Shown: piece by piece, positions 34,929 to 42,789 of the stretch
How positions within the stretch are numbered: position 1 is the first letter of the stretch
Layout: the number at the start of each line of letters is the position of its first letter
Assembly: GCA_964586155.1 (NCBI GenBank)
Contig: CAZPHC010000015.1
Span: forward strand, 1 to 64,000
Length of the DNA stretch: 64,000 nucleotides
DNA from: SXNM01 sp964586155
GTDB lineage: Bacteria; Myxococcota_A; UBA9042
Reading direction: 5' to 3'
Notes under the pieces: generated by a model
Database searches by the model: none
What the model was told of the DNA's origin: nothing
The model's input: the letters and a program-made list of their open reading frames with translations, nothing else
Translations under genes and position numbers: made by a program

Positions 34929-36155
34929 ATGAAGACGTGGAGCAAGATCGTTGCCGCCGCGCTGGGCCTGCTGGCTGCAGCTCCGGCCATGGCGACGCAG
35001 TCGCGCATCAACTCGCTGTCCGGCAGCGAGAAGTCCTACACCATCCGCGACGAGGCCAACATCTACGGCCTGCCGCAGTTCCTGGTGGATCACGGCAACG
35101 AGGTCGACGTCGACAACGCCGCTGGCGGTGCCTACGGCCGCATGAACATCCGCTACTCGCTCAGCGACGAGGCGGTGCTCCTGCTCTTCGGCGTGCGTTC
35201 GCCGTGGCTCGCGGTGACCAACCGCGCGACCGTCGGTGGCAACACGCCGGCCGGCCAGGCGGGCTTCACCCCGGGCTTCCAGGATCCGGTCAACCACCAG
35301 TTCGGCATCGGCTTCGGCACCAAGCTGGGCGAGTCGCTCCGTCTCGGCACCACCATCGCCATCGGCGGCAGCAAGAACTCGACCGACGCCAACAATCAGC
35401 AGGACGCGACGATGTTCCAGCTGAACTTCGGCCTCGGCTTCGATCTCGGCGAGACCAACTCGCTCGACTTCGGCATCCGCCTGGAGATCGGCTCGTTCAC
35501 CAACGTCGAGGCCGGCTCGGACCGCTTCATCAGCGACGGCCTGTTCTCGTTCGGCTTGCTCGCCAAGGGCGAGTTCCAGGTGCACCCGATCGCCAAGATC
35601 GTGCCGTACTTCAAGCTCGACATCGACAGCTTCGCCATCCTGCACGCGGTGCACACCCAGTTCCCGACGCACGAGACCCGCCGCGGCGCGATCTCGAACA
35701 CCCGCGTCCAGCTCGGTGCGGACCTCGCCATCAACCCGGCCGAGCGCGTGCTGGTGCAGCCGGGCCTCGGCCTGATGTTCCAGCAGTCGGTCGCCGAGGG
35801 TAACCCCAACCCCGGCCCGAACCAGAACACGACGTCGGAAGACCAGAACGCGATCATGCCGTACTACGGCTTCGCGGCCGAGGCCCAGGCCTTCGACTGG
35901 CTCGCCCTGCGCGTCGGCGCCCGCCAGACCATCCAGCAGTTCAACCAGAAGAACACGCTGCCGCAGCCGGCCAGCAACGAGAAGCACACCTCGACCGTGC
36001 AGAACTCGCTGACCACCGGCCTCGGCATCTCGCTGCGCGGCTGGCAGATCGACCTGAACGTCAACCCGACGTTCTTCAACAACAACCTCTTCGCGGTCAG
36101 CGGCGTCGCCACGTCGCCGTACGCGGTCGACTTCGCCATCGTCTACGACTGGTAG
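34929..36155 (+). CDS. Outer-membrane beta-barrel protein
   Basis: A 408-aa protein with a clear signal peptide (VVAAALGLLAAAPAMA-type, cut near residue 22). Alternating hydrophobic strands follow (LGTTIAIGGSKNS, FQLNFGLGFDLGE, LDFGIRLEIGS), ending in the aromatic FAIVYDW, the pattern of an outer-membrane barrel. No porin family is recognisable. A good GAGGGGAG site precedes ATG 34929, and a strong terminator follows, so it is probably a well-expressed single-gene unit. Confidence 0.75.
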   Translation: MKTWSKIVAAALGLLAAAPAMATQSRINSLSGSEKSYTIRDEANIYGLPQFLVDHGNEVDVDNAAGGAYGRMNIRYSLSDEAVLLLFGVRSPWLAVTNRATVGGNTPAGQAGFTPGFQDPVNHQFGIGFGTKLGESLRLGTTIAIGGSKNSTDANNQQDATMFQLNFGLGFDLGETNSLDFGIRLEIGSFTNVEAGSDRFISDGLFSFGLLAKGEFQVHPIAKIVPYFKLDIDSFAILHAVHTQFPTHETRRGAISNTRVQLGADLAINPAERVLVQPGLGLMFQQSVAEGNPNPGPNQNTTSEDQNAIMPYYGFAAEAQAFDWLALRVGARQTIQQFNQKNTLPQPASNEKHTSTVQNSLTTGLGISLRGWQIDLNVNPTFFNNNLFAVSGVATSPYAVDFAIVYDW

Positions 36156-36179
36156 TCGCCTGGGTTGCAGCACCTCGAC

Positions 36180-36209
36180 GGCCCCCGCCGGCAGCTGCTG
36201 GCGGGGGCC
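36180..36209 (+). terminator. Terminator after the outer-membrane protein gene
   Basis: A perfect 10-bp GC stem (GGCCCCCGCC with GGCGGGGGCC) with a 10-base loop, starting 25 bases after the stop codon and followed by a short TTTT at 36217-36220. Confidence 0.75.
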
Positions 36210-36329
36210 GTCGTCGTTTTGGCGCGCGGCGCCGGCGGAATCGACGGGCCGGGCCGATGGTTTGACACGTCGCGGGTGCCGTTCGACACTGCCGCGACGG
36301 TCCCCCAGGCCGCCAAGAGGACAACCAAC

Positions 36330-37397
36330 ATGGTCGCACGAGCTACGACAGTGCCGAACTGGATCGCGGGTTGGACCTGCGTGCTCGCAGCAGCGGGCTG
36401 CGGCCAACGCGAACCGGTCGTGCAGGCGCCGCCTGTGGCTGCGCCCGCAAAGCCAGCCGCAGCGACCACCGAGACCGGCAAGGCTACGACCGGCCACCCG
36501 AACCTGCCCGGCTTCATCCGGCCGAACGGGCCGGTGGCGACCGTCAACGGCCACGACATCCCGGCCGAGGCGTTCAACGCGGAGTTCGACCGGCTGATCG
36601 GCAAGGGCGTGCGCATCCCGGCGGACCGGATCAAGGCCATCGCTCGCAACATCCTGTCGCGCATGATCGACGAGGAGCTGCGGCAGCAGGCCATCGTCCG
36701 CGAGAACATCACCCTGACCGAGCCCGAGGTCGAGGCCGCCTACAAGGACTACACCAGCCGCTTCGTCGACGCCGAGGGCCGCTTCGACGACGGCCAGTTC
36801 CGCGCGACGCTCGAGCGCAACCGGATCTCGGTCGACGAGCTGAAGAAGCAGGTCCGCGACGAGCAGCTGGCGCGCAAGCTCGTGGCCAAGCTCGGCACCA
36901 CGACGGTCGACGAGACCGAGATGCGCGAGTTCTACGACCAGAACAGCTCGTCATGGGTCGAAGACGAGTCGCGCGACATCCGGCCGATCCTGGTGCCGAT
37001 CCCCGCTGGCGGCCCGGACGCTGAGGCGGCGGCCAAGGCCAAGGCCGACGCGTTGAGTGAAGAGCTGCGCGCCGGTGCCGACTTCGAGCTGACGGCGCAG
37101 AAGTACGCCGACCGACCGCGCGCGCCGATCCATCTGCTGCGCACCAGCCCCGAGACCGAGCTCGCGCGCGCCGCGTTCGAGCTCAAGGTCGGCGAGGTCA
37201 GCCATCCGATCCGTACCCGCTGGGGCTTCTTCGTCGTGCGCCTGATCGAGAAGAACGACTCGCGCACCCGCGCCTACGACGAGGTTCGCGACGAGATCCG
37301 CGCGCGCATCCAAGAGCGCAAGACCTACCTCGAGGGCCTGCGCATCGTGCGCGAGATGCGCAAGGACGCCGAGATCGTCGAGAAGTTGCCCTTCTGA
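36330..37397 (+). CDS. PpiC/SurA-type peptidyl-prolyl isomerase lipoprotein
   Basis: A 355-aa protein with a possible lipoprotein signal ending CVLAAAGC. After a Pro/Ala spacer comes a SurA-N-like helical chaperone region (about 65-200) with ILSRMIDEELRQQAI. A parvulin-type domain follows at about 205-320: DIRPILVPIP, then ADFELTAQKYADRP, and VGEVSHPIRTRWGFFVVRLIEK. It should help fold outer-membrane or secreted proteins in the periplasm. The preceding gene is an outer-membrane barrel, a fitting client, though a terminator separates them. The lipobox is weak, so lipidation is uncertain. Confidence 0.85.
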   Translation: MVARATTVPNWIAGWTCVLAAAGCGQREPVVQAPPVAAPAKPAAATTETGKATTGHPNLPGFIRPNGPVATVNGHDIPAEAFNAEFDRLIGKGVRIPADRIKAIARNILSRMIDEELRQQAIVRENITLTEPEVEAAYKDYTSRFVDAEGRFDDGQFRATLERNRISVDELKKQVRDEQLARKLVAKLGTTTVDETEMREFYDQNSSSWVEDESRDIRPILVPIPAGGPDAEAAAKAKADALSEELRAGADFELTAQKYADRPRAPIHLLRTSPETELARAAFELKVGEVSHPIRTRWGFFVVRLIEKNDSRTRAYDEVRDEIRARIQERKTYLEGLRIVREMRKDAEIVEKLPF

Positions 37398-37420
37398 TCG
37401 ACGGCGTCAGCCAGGGCACG

Positions 37421-37439
37421 GCCGGCTCGCGCGGCCGGC
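37421..37439. terminator. Bidirectional hairpin between convergent genes
   Basis: GCCGGC at 37421-37426 pairs with GCCGGC at 37434-37439 around a 7-base loop, between the stop of the PpiC gene and the stop of the small minus-strand gene. It has no T-run, so termination strength is uncertain. Confidence 0.45.
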
Positions 37440-37751
37440 TCACGACACCAGGCGGACCTCGATGCGGCCGGCGGCGCGCTCGGCGTCGCTGACGCGCGCC
37501 AGCGACGGCAGCAACAACCGCCCGCGCCGCAGCACGATCCGGCCGAGGTCTGCCCGCTCGCCGGTCGCGAAGACGACCGTGACGGTGCCCTGATCCGAGG
37601 CGCTCGCGGCCCGCAGCAGCGCGGCGGCCTCGTCGTCGAGCGCCAGCGCCCCGTCACGCACGCCGGCCAGCGGCGCGACCCACCAGCGACCGTCCTCGCC
37701 GACGGCGACGGCCCAGTCCAAGCAGGCGTCCTGGCTGCTGCGATTGACCAT
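37440..37751 (-). CDS. Small hypothetical protein
   Basis: A 103-aa frame, starting ATG 37751 (MVNRSSQDACLDWAVAV). It predicts a compact all-beta protein: WWVAPLAGV, VTVVFATGERADLGRIVL and RIEVRLVS strands. No family recognised. It is divergent from the alanine symporter gene and convergent with the PpiC gene. The coding pattern looks genuine but the evidence is modest. Confidence 0.45.
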   Translation of the reverse strand: MVNRSSQDACLDWAVAVGEDGRWWVAPLAGVRDGALALDDEAAALLRAASASDQGTVTVVFATGERADLGRIVLRRGRLLLPSLARVSDAERAAGRIEVRLVS

Positions 37752-37818
37752 GTGCCCAACAGGTGGTTGGATCCCCGCACACAAGCGGCGCGCCGGATCG
37801 GTCGCCCCGGAGGATGCC

Positions 37819-39285
37819 ATGGCCACCGAGACGCTGCCTAGCGGCGCGGGCTCGCTCGAGCACCAGATCAACGACGCCTTCGGCGGCATCGTCGGCGCGA
37901 TGGCCGAGGTCCTGTTCTGGCAGATCCCGGGCGTCGGCGTGCCGTTGGTCGTGGCCTGGCTCGCCGTCGGCGCGGTCTTCTTCACGCTGCGCATGGCCTT
38001 CGTCAACGTACGCCTGTTCGGCCACGCCATCGACGTCGTGCGCGGCCGCTACGACGACCCGAACGAGCCCGGCGAGGTCAGCCACTTCCAGGCGCTGTCG
38101 GCGGCGCTCTCGGCCACCGTCGGCCTGGGCAACATCGCCGGCGTCGCGATCGCCGTCGGCATCGGCGGCCCTGGCGCGGTGTTCTGGATGGTCGTGGCCG
38201 CGACGTTCGGCATGACCAGCAAGTTCGTCGAGTGCACGCTCGGCTTGAAGTACCGCAGCATCGACAGCGCCGGGAACTTGACCGGCGGCCCGATGCACTA
38301 CCTGCACAAGGGTTTCGACGAGATGGGCGCGGGCGTGTTTGGCCGCGTCCTCGCGGTGATCTTCGCGATCTTGTGCATCGGCGGCAGCTTCGGCGGCGGC
38401 AACATGTTCCAGGTCAGCCAGAGCTACGGCGCCCTGAACGACGTGCTGCCCTTCGAGCTCAGCCGCTCGGTCTTTGGCCTGCTGATGGCGGCGGCGGTCG
38501 GTGTGGTCATCATCGGCGGCATCCGCAGCATCGCCAAGGTCGCCGACAAGATCGTGCCGTTGATGGTGCTGCTCTACATCTCGGCGTCGCTCTTCGTGCT
38601 GTTCAGCCACGCGGCGCATATCCCCGAGGCGTTCGGCCGCATCTTCGCCGAGGCGTTCGCGCCCAAGGCCGGCCTCGGCGGCGTCATCGGCGTGCTCATC
38701 GTCGGCGTCAAGCGCGCCGCCTTCTCCAACGAAGCGGGCGTCGGCTCGGCGAGCATCGCCCACTCGGCCGCGCGCACCGAGGAGCCGATCCGCGAAGGCG
38801 TGGTCGCGCTGCTCGAGCCCTTCATCGACACCATCGTCGTCTGCACCATGACCGGCCTGGTCATCGTCATCACCGGCGTCGCCGACGATCCGGCCAACGC
38901 CGCGCTGATCTCGGCCAACTCGGGCGCCGTGCTCACGGGCCTGGCGTTCGGCCAGGTGATCTCGTGGTTCCCCAAGGTGCTGTCGATCTGCATCCTGCTC
39001 TTCGCGTACTCGACGATGATCTCGTGGTCGTACTACGGCGAGCGCTGCTTCACCTGGCTGTTCGGCGCGAAGTCGAGCCTCGCGTACAAGGTGCTGTTCC
39101 TGGTGTTTGTCTACATCGGCGCCGTCAGCTCGATGTCGAACGTGCTCGACTTCTCGGACCTGATGATCCTGGGCATGGCGTTCCCCAACATCATCGGCCT
39201 GGTCGCGCTCTCGGGCCAGGTCAAGGCCGACCTCGACGCCTACATCGCCAAGCTGCGCAGCGGCGCGTTCAAGACCTACAAGTAG
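37819..39285 (+). CDS. Sodium:alanine symporter, AGCS family
   Basis: A 488-aa inner-membrane transporter with 10-11 hydrophobic segments. Family signatures are the SATVGLGNIAGVAIAVGIGGPGA block with the sodium/substrate loop, VKRAAFSNEAGVGSASIAHSAA, and EPFIDTIVVCTMTGLVI. AGCS proteins import alanine or glycine with sodium. GGAGGA precedes ATG 37819. It stands alone, divergent from the small gene at 37440. Confidence 0.93.
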   Translation: MATETLPSGAGSLEHQINDAFGGIVGAMAEVLFWQIPGVGVPLVVAWLAVGAVFFTLRMAFVNVRLFGHAIDVVRGRYDDPNEPGEVSHFQALSAALSATVGLGNIAGVAIAVGIGGPGAVFWMVVAATFGMTSKFVECTLGLKYRSIDSAGNLTGGPMHYLHKGFDEMGAGVFGRVLAVIFAILCIGGSFGGGNMFQVSQSYGALNDVLPFELSRSVFGLLMAAAVGVVIIGGIRSIAKVADKIVPLMVLLYISASLFVLFSHAAHIPEAFGRIFAEAFAPKAGLGGVIGVLIVGVKRAAFSNEAGVGSASIAHSAARTEEPIREGVVALLEPFIDTIVVCTMTGLVIVITGVADDPANAALISANSGAVLTGLAFGQVISWFPKVLSICILLFAYSTMISWSYYGERCFTWLFGAKSSLAYKVLFLVFVYIGAVSSMSNVLDFSDLMILGMAFPNIIGLVALSGQVKADLDAYIAKLRSGAFKTYK

Positions 39286-39336
39286 CGACGGCGACCCGCC
39301 CGGACCGACGACGACACGGCGCGGGCGACCGTGCGA

Positions 39337-40497
39337 TCAGCGCGCGATCGCGGCCCCCTTGGGCGCGGTCACGCTCTGCAGCCAGTCCACCGGCGCCCGC
39401 GGCGCCGCCAGCGAGCGGGCGTTCTCGCGCACATGCTGCACGTTCGACATGCCGACCAGCGCCGACGTCACGCCCGGCGCCGAGCGGGCAAAGAGCAACG
39501 CCCCATGCACGCGGGCGTCGACGCCCTCGGGCGTGGTATGGCCGTCGGGCAGCGCCGCCTGCGGCCCGTCGTGCTGCACCAGGCGGCCCTGACCGAGCGC
39601 CGCCGACGCCAGCACGACCATGCCGAGCTCGCGCGCGACGCTGAGCAGCGAGCCCTCACCGTCGGCGAGGTCCTGGTTGGCCAGGGCGTGGGCCTCGGGC
39701 AGGTGCAGGTTCAGCGGCACCTCGACGGCGCGGAAGCGGTGCTTGGCGCCGCCGACGTCGACGGCGAGCTGCCAGAGCTCGCGCAGCGAGAGGTAGTCGC
39801 GGTCCTGGCGCACGGCGCGCAGGCCGGGCCAGGTCGAGACGCCGTAGGCACGCAGCAGGCCGTCGTCGGCGGCGCGCTCCATCGCCTCGAAGGCGCGGCG
39901 CATGCGGTCGAGAAACGAGGGACGATCGACCTCTTGCAGCTGGCTCTCGGGGTTGTGCAGCAGGTAGGCGTCGATCGTCGGCACGCCGAGCTCGTGCAGC
40001 GACTCTTCGAGCGTCGCGCGCAGGTAGCCGGGCGCGATGCAATGGCAGCCACAGCGCAGCTCGTCTTCGCGCGCCAGGCCGCGTCCGATGGTGCGGCTGC
40101 GGAAGAACGCGAGCGGATCCTCGGGGCGGCCGCGGTCCATCGGCACAAAACCCGCCTTGCTGACGAGGAAGACCTCGCTGCGGTAGACCTCGCCCAGGGC
40201 GAAGAGCTGGCGCAGGGCCTCGCCGACGACGCGCTCGCTGCGCCGCTGGCGGTAGTTCGAGGCGGTGTCGATGACGTTGATGCCCTGGCGCACGGCCTCG
40301 ACGATGGCGTCGACGTAGGCGGCGTCGGTCGCGTCGTCGGGTTTGCCCAGGTAGGTGCCGATGCCCAGCGACGAGAGCGCCAGCTTGCCGATGGTCGAGA
40401 ACGCGTCGTCGGCCTTACCGTGGCGGTGGCGCTCGACAAATCGCCGCGTACCGGCTTCGGTCGCGTGTTGGGGCCGACTGACGAGCTCGCTGACCAA
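39337..40497 (-). CDS. Aldo/keto reductase
   Basis: A 386-aa TIM-barrel oxidoreductase. It shows LGIGTYLGKPD near the start, INVIDTASNYRQRRSERVVGEAL (catalytic Asp and Tyr), the Lys in VSKAGFVPMD, and a later STWPG strand. The NADPH-end motif appears around SALVGMSNVQHVRENA. The start is TTG 40497, supported by GAGGAG 6 bases before it; an upstream ATG would lack this. Substrate unknown. An insert of about 35 residues follows the Lys region, containing CGCHCIAPGY, which is unusual for the family. Confidence 0.85.
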   Translation of the reverse strand: MVSELVSRPQHATEAGTRRFVERHRHGKADDAFSTIGKLALSSLGIGTYLGKPDDATDAAYVDAIVEAVRQGINVIDTASNYRQRRSERVVGEALRQLFALGEVYRSEVFLVSKAGFVPMDRGRPEDPLAFFRSRTIGRGLAREDELRCGCHCIAPGYLRATLEESLHELGVPTIDAYLLHNPESQLQEVDRPSFLDRMRRAFEAMERAADDGLLRAYGVSTWPGLRAVRQDRDYLSLRELWQLAVDVGGAKHRFRAVEVPLNLHLPEAHALANQDLADGEGSLLSVARELGMVVLASAALGQGRLVQHDGPQAALPDGHTTPEGVDARVHGALLFARSAPGVTSALVGMSNVQHVRENARSLAAPRAPVDWLQSVTAPKGAAIAR

Positions 40498-40573
40498 GGA
40501 GACTCCTCGCTGCGCGGGACACCTCGCGGCGGCGTCCCGGGGGTGACGCGCCGACCGGGCGCGGCCACCTCGC

Positions 40574-41245
40574 CTATTTGGCCCGCTCTGCCGCCTGACG
40601 CAAGCCTGTGATGGCGGTCGCGACGTCGGCGGCGCCGAAGACCGCAGAGCCGGCGACGAACCAGTCCACGCCGGCGGCGCGGGCATCGCCAATGGTCTCG
40701 CGGGTGATGCCGCCGTCGATCTCGATCGCCAGCGACGCGCCGTGCTCACGCCGCCAGGCGTCGAGCCAGCGGGCCTTGTCGAGCGTGCGCGGCAAGAAGC
40801 GTTGGCCGCCGAAGCCCGGATTCACGCTCATCAGCAAGACGAAGTCGAGGTCGGGCAGCACCGGCAGCAGCAGCTCGACCGGCGTGTGCGGGTTGATCGC
40901 GACGCCCGGCTGCATGCCCAGCGAACGGATCAGCGCGATCGTCCGGTCCAGGTGACGACACGCCTCCCAATGCACCGAGAGCCAACGTGCGCCGGCCTTG
41001 GCGAACTCCGGCAGCAGCGGATCGGGGTTCTCGACCATCAGGTGGCAGTCGAGTGGCAGCGTCGTGGCCTTGGCGAGGCTGGCGACGACCGGTGGGCCGA
41101 TCGTCAGGTTCGGCACAAAATGGCCGTCCATCACGTCGACGTGCAGCATGTCGGCGCCGCCGGCCGCCACCGCCGCGGCCGCCTCGGCCAGGCGCGCGAA
41201 GTCCGCCGACAGGATCGACGGCGCGATGAGGATCGAAGACGACAT
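40574..41245 (-). CDS. rpe: Ribulose-phosphate 3-epimerase
   Basis: A 223-aa enzyme converting ribulose 5-phosphate and xylulose 5-phosphate in the pentose phosphate pathway. Motifs in order: IAPSILSADFARL, HVDVMDGHFVPNLTIGP (catalytic Asp and metal His), CHLMVENPD, VLLMSVNPGFGGQ, and EIDGGI (second Asp). Length and motifs are typical. It starts 6 bases after the lamin-tail gene, so it is the last gene of that operon. Confidence 0.96.
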   Translation of the reverse strand: MSSSILIAPSILSADFARLAEAAAAVAAGGADMLHVDVMDGHFVPNLTIGPPVVASLAKATTLPLDCHLMVENPDPLLPEFAKAGARWLSVHWEACRHLDRTIALIRSLGMQPGVAINPHTPVELLLPVLPDLDFVLLMSVNPGFGGQRFLPRTLDKARWLDAWRREHGASLAIEIDGGITRETIGDARAAGVDWFVAGSAVFGAADVATAITGLRQAAERAK

Positions 41246-41251
41246 GCGACC

Positions 41252-41848
41252 TCAGGGGTTCGGTGCGGAGGGCGTGGGCTTGTCGAAGGTGCGCGTCAAC
41301 GAGCCGCCGTCGGGGCTGCGGCCCCAGCTGCTGCCCTCGGGCGCGTCGCCGTCCTTCCAGTCGACCTGGTCGAGCAGGCCGCCGTCGGCGCCGTAGAGCG
41401 TCAGGGCCTCGCTGGCGCCGAGGCCCTTGGCGATGTTGGGCACGCCGACGCCGTCGTGGTTGAAGTACACGATCAGGTAGCCGTTGGCCGGGATCTTGGT
41501 CCCCGCCGGTAGCGGCAGCGCGTCGGCGAAGGGCTTGGACTTGCTGTCGATCAGCGCGGCGCCGCTCAGATCGACCGTGGCGTTGCTGCCGTTGTAGAGC
41601 TCGATCCAATCCGAGCCGGTGGGGTTGAAGGAGGCGTCGGCGATGGCCTTGGCGCAGATCTCGTTGATGACGATGCCTTCCTGGCCGGTGCCGCCGTCCC
41701 CGCCGCCGTCGCTGCCGCAGGAGGCCGCGGCGACGCAGAGGGCGAGCGTGAGCAACCGGCGGCCGAGGCCCGCATGCGGCGTCCGGGACGCCGGCCGGGG
41801 CGTCGAACGGGGCGTCATCGACGCGTCTGGGCTCGGCATGGACGACAT
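41252..41848 (-). CDS. Lamin-tail domain lipoprotein
   Basis: A 198-aa lipoprotein (signal LLTLALCVAAASC, lipid Cys about residue 44 with a long N-region; the ATG at 41839 is an alternative). A Gly/Asp spacer precedes a lamin-tail-type domain: IVINEICAKAI, GSDWIELYNGSNATVDLSG, and DGYLIV-type strands near residue 125, ending with GSLTRTFDKPTPSAPNP. Bacterial LTD domains are found on secreted proteins and are thought to help surface binding. It lies between a methyltransferase lipoprotein and rpe. Confidence 0.75.
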   Translation of the reverse strand: MSSMPSPDASMTPRSTPRPASRTPHAGLGRRLLTLALCVAAASCGSDGGGDGGTGQEGIVINEICAKAIADASFNPTGSDWIELYNGSNATVDLSGAALIDSKSKPFADALPLPAGTKIPANGYLIVYFNHDGVGVPNIAKGLGASEALTLYGADGGLLDQVDWKDGDAPEGSSWGRSPDGGSLTRTFDKPTPSAPNP

Positions 41849-41865
41849 CGGCGCGTGCAATGGGC

Positions 41866-42600
41866 TCACGGCTGCACCTCCCCTGGGGCTGGTTCGTTCG
41901 GCAGGACCACCATCCACTGCCGTGGCAGCGACTCGACGCGACGCGGCTCGCCGAAGCCGGCGCCACGGGCCTCGGCGACGATCGTCTCGACGTCGAGGCG
42001 CTCGTCCAGCGGCGGACCAGGGACGGACTCGTCGAGCTTGTGGCCGACGACCACGAGCACGCCGCCGACCTTGAGCCGGCCGCGCAAGCGCTCGAGCGTG
42101 CCGACGGGCTCGGCGAGCGCGCCGTACGAGTCGAGCATCATGATCGCGTCGAAGGAGCCGCTGCCGGGCAGCTCCCCCTCGTGCACCTCGTGCACGCTGA
42201 CGTTGCCGAGCTTGGACGCCGCCACGCGCGCGCGCAGCTTCTGCACCAGGTCGCTCTCGAGCTCGACCGCGACGACGCTGCCGGTCGCGCCGACGGCCGC
42301 CGAGAGGTGCGGCAGCAGGTAGCCGTCGCCCGAGGCCCAGTCGACGACGACCTTGCCCTGGTCGATGCCGGCGAGCTGCAGCAGCTGCGCGGGTTGCTGC
42401 CAGCTGTCGCGCGCCGGATCGGCGGCCAGGGCCTCGATGCTCGCGCGGGTGCGGGTCCGGCCACGGCGGCCGCAGCCACCGAGGCCAAGGGCGAGGGCGC
42501 AGAGCAAGACCAGGGCGACGAGCGTCGGCAGCGAGCGACCGGGCGTCGCGGACCAGGGCGATCGCGCCAGATCGCGGCGATTCGATCGAGGTGGGAGCAT
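41866..42600 (-). CDS. Class I methyltransferase with lipoprotein signal
   Basis: A 244-aa protein starting at ATG 42600. The signal LVALVLLCALALGLGGC suggests export and lipidation. The mature part is a Rossmann methyltransferase: VVVDWASGDGYLLPHLSAAVG, VVAVELESD, IMMLDSYGALAEP and VGGVLVVVGHKLDE. A SAM enzyme outside the cytoplasm would have no obvious SAM supply, so it may be degenerate or use another ligand. I have seen this combination in myxobacterial proteins but know no function. Confidence 0.75.
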   Translation of the reverse strand: MLPPRSNRRDLARSPWSATPGRSLPTLVALVLLCALALGLGGCGRRGRTRTRASIEALAADPARDSWQQPAQLLQLAGIDQGKVVVDWASGDGYLLPHLSAAVGATGSVVAVELESDLVQKLRARVAASKLGNVSVHEVHEGELPGSGSFDAIMMLDSYGALAEPVGTLERLRGRLKVGGVLVVVGHKLDESVPGPPLDERLDVETIVAEARGAGFGEPRRVESLPRQWMVVLPNEPAPGEVQP

Positions 42601-42658
42601 CAAGGGGCACCTCCAGCGCCGGCAAGATGCCGCAAGCGCGGCCGGTTGGCAAAAGCGT

Positions 42659-42677
42659 CGATTGCATCCATGCATCG
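42659..42677. promoter_or_regulatory. Candidate operator palindrome
   Basis: CGATTGCAT, two bases, ATGCATCG: a near-perfect inverted repeat (one extra base in the left arm) in the 189-base gap between the divergent genes at 42600 and 42790. It could bind a regulator, perhaps the HTH protein encoded next to it. Confidence 0.3.
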
Positions 42678-42789
42678 AGCGCACGCAAGGTTGTGCTTTC
42701 GCGGCGTCCTGGCGTCTGGCACTCTGCGACGCACTCCGCACCGGTGGAGAGCCGCGCCCGCCCTCGCGGAGCCGCGCCAGGAGTCGCCC

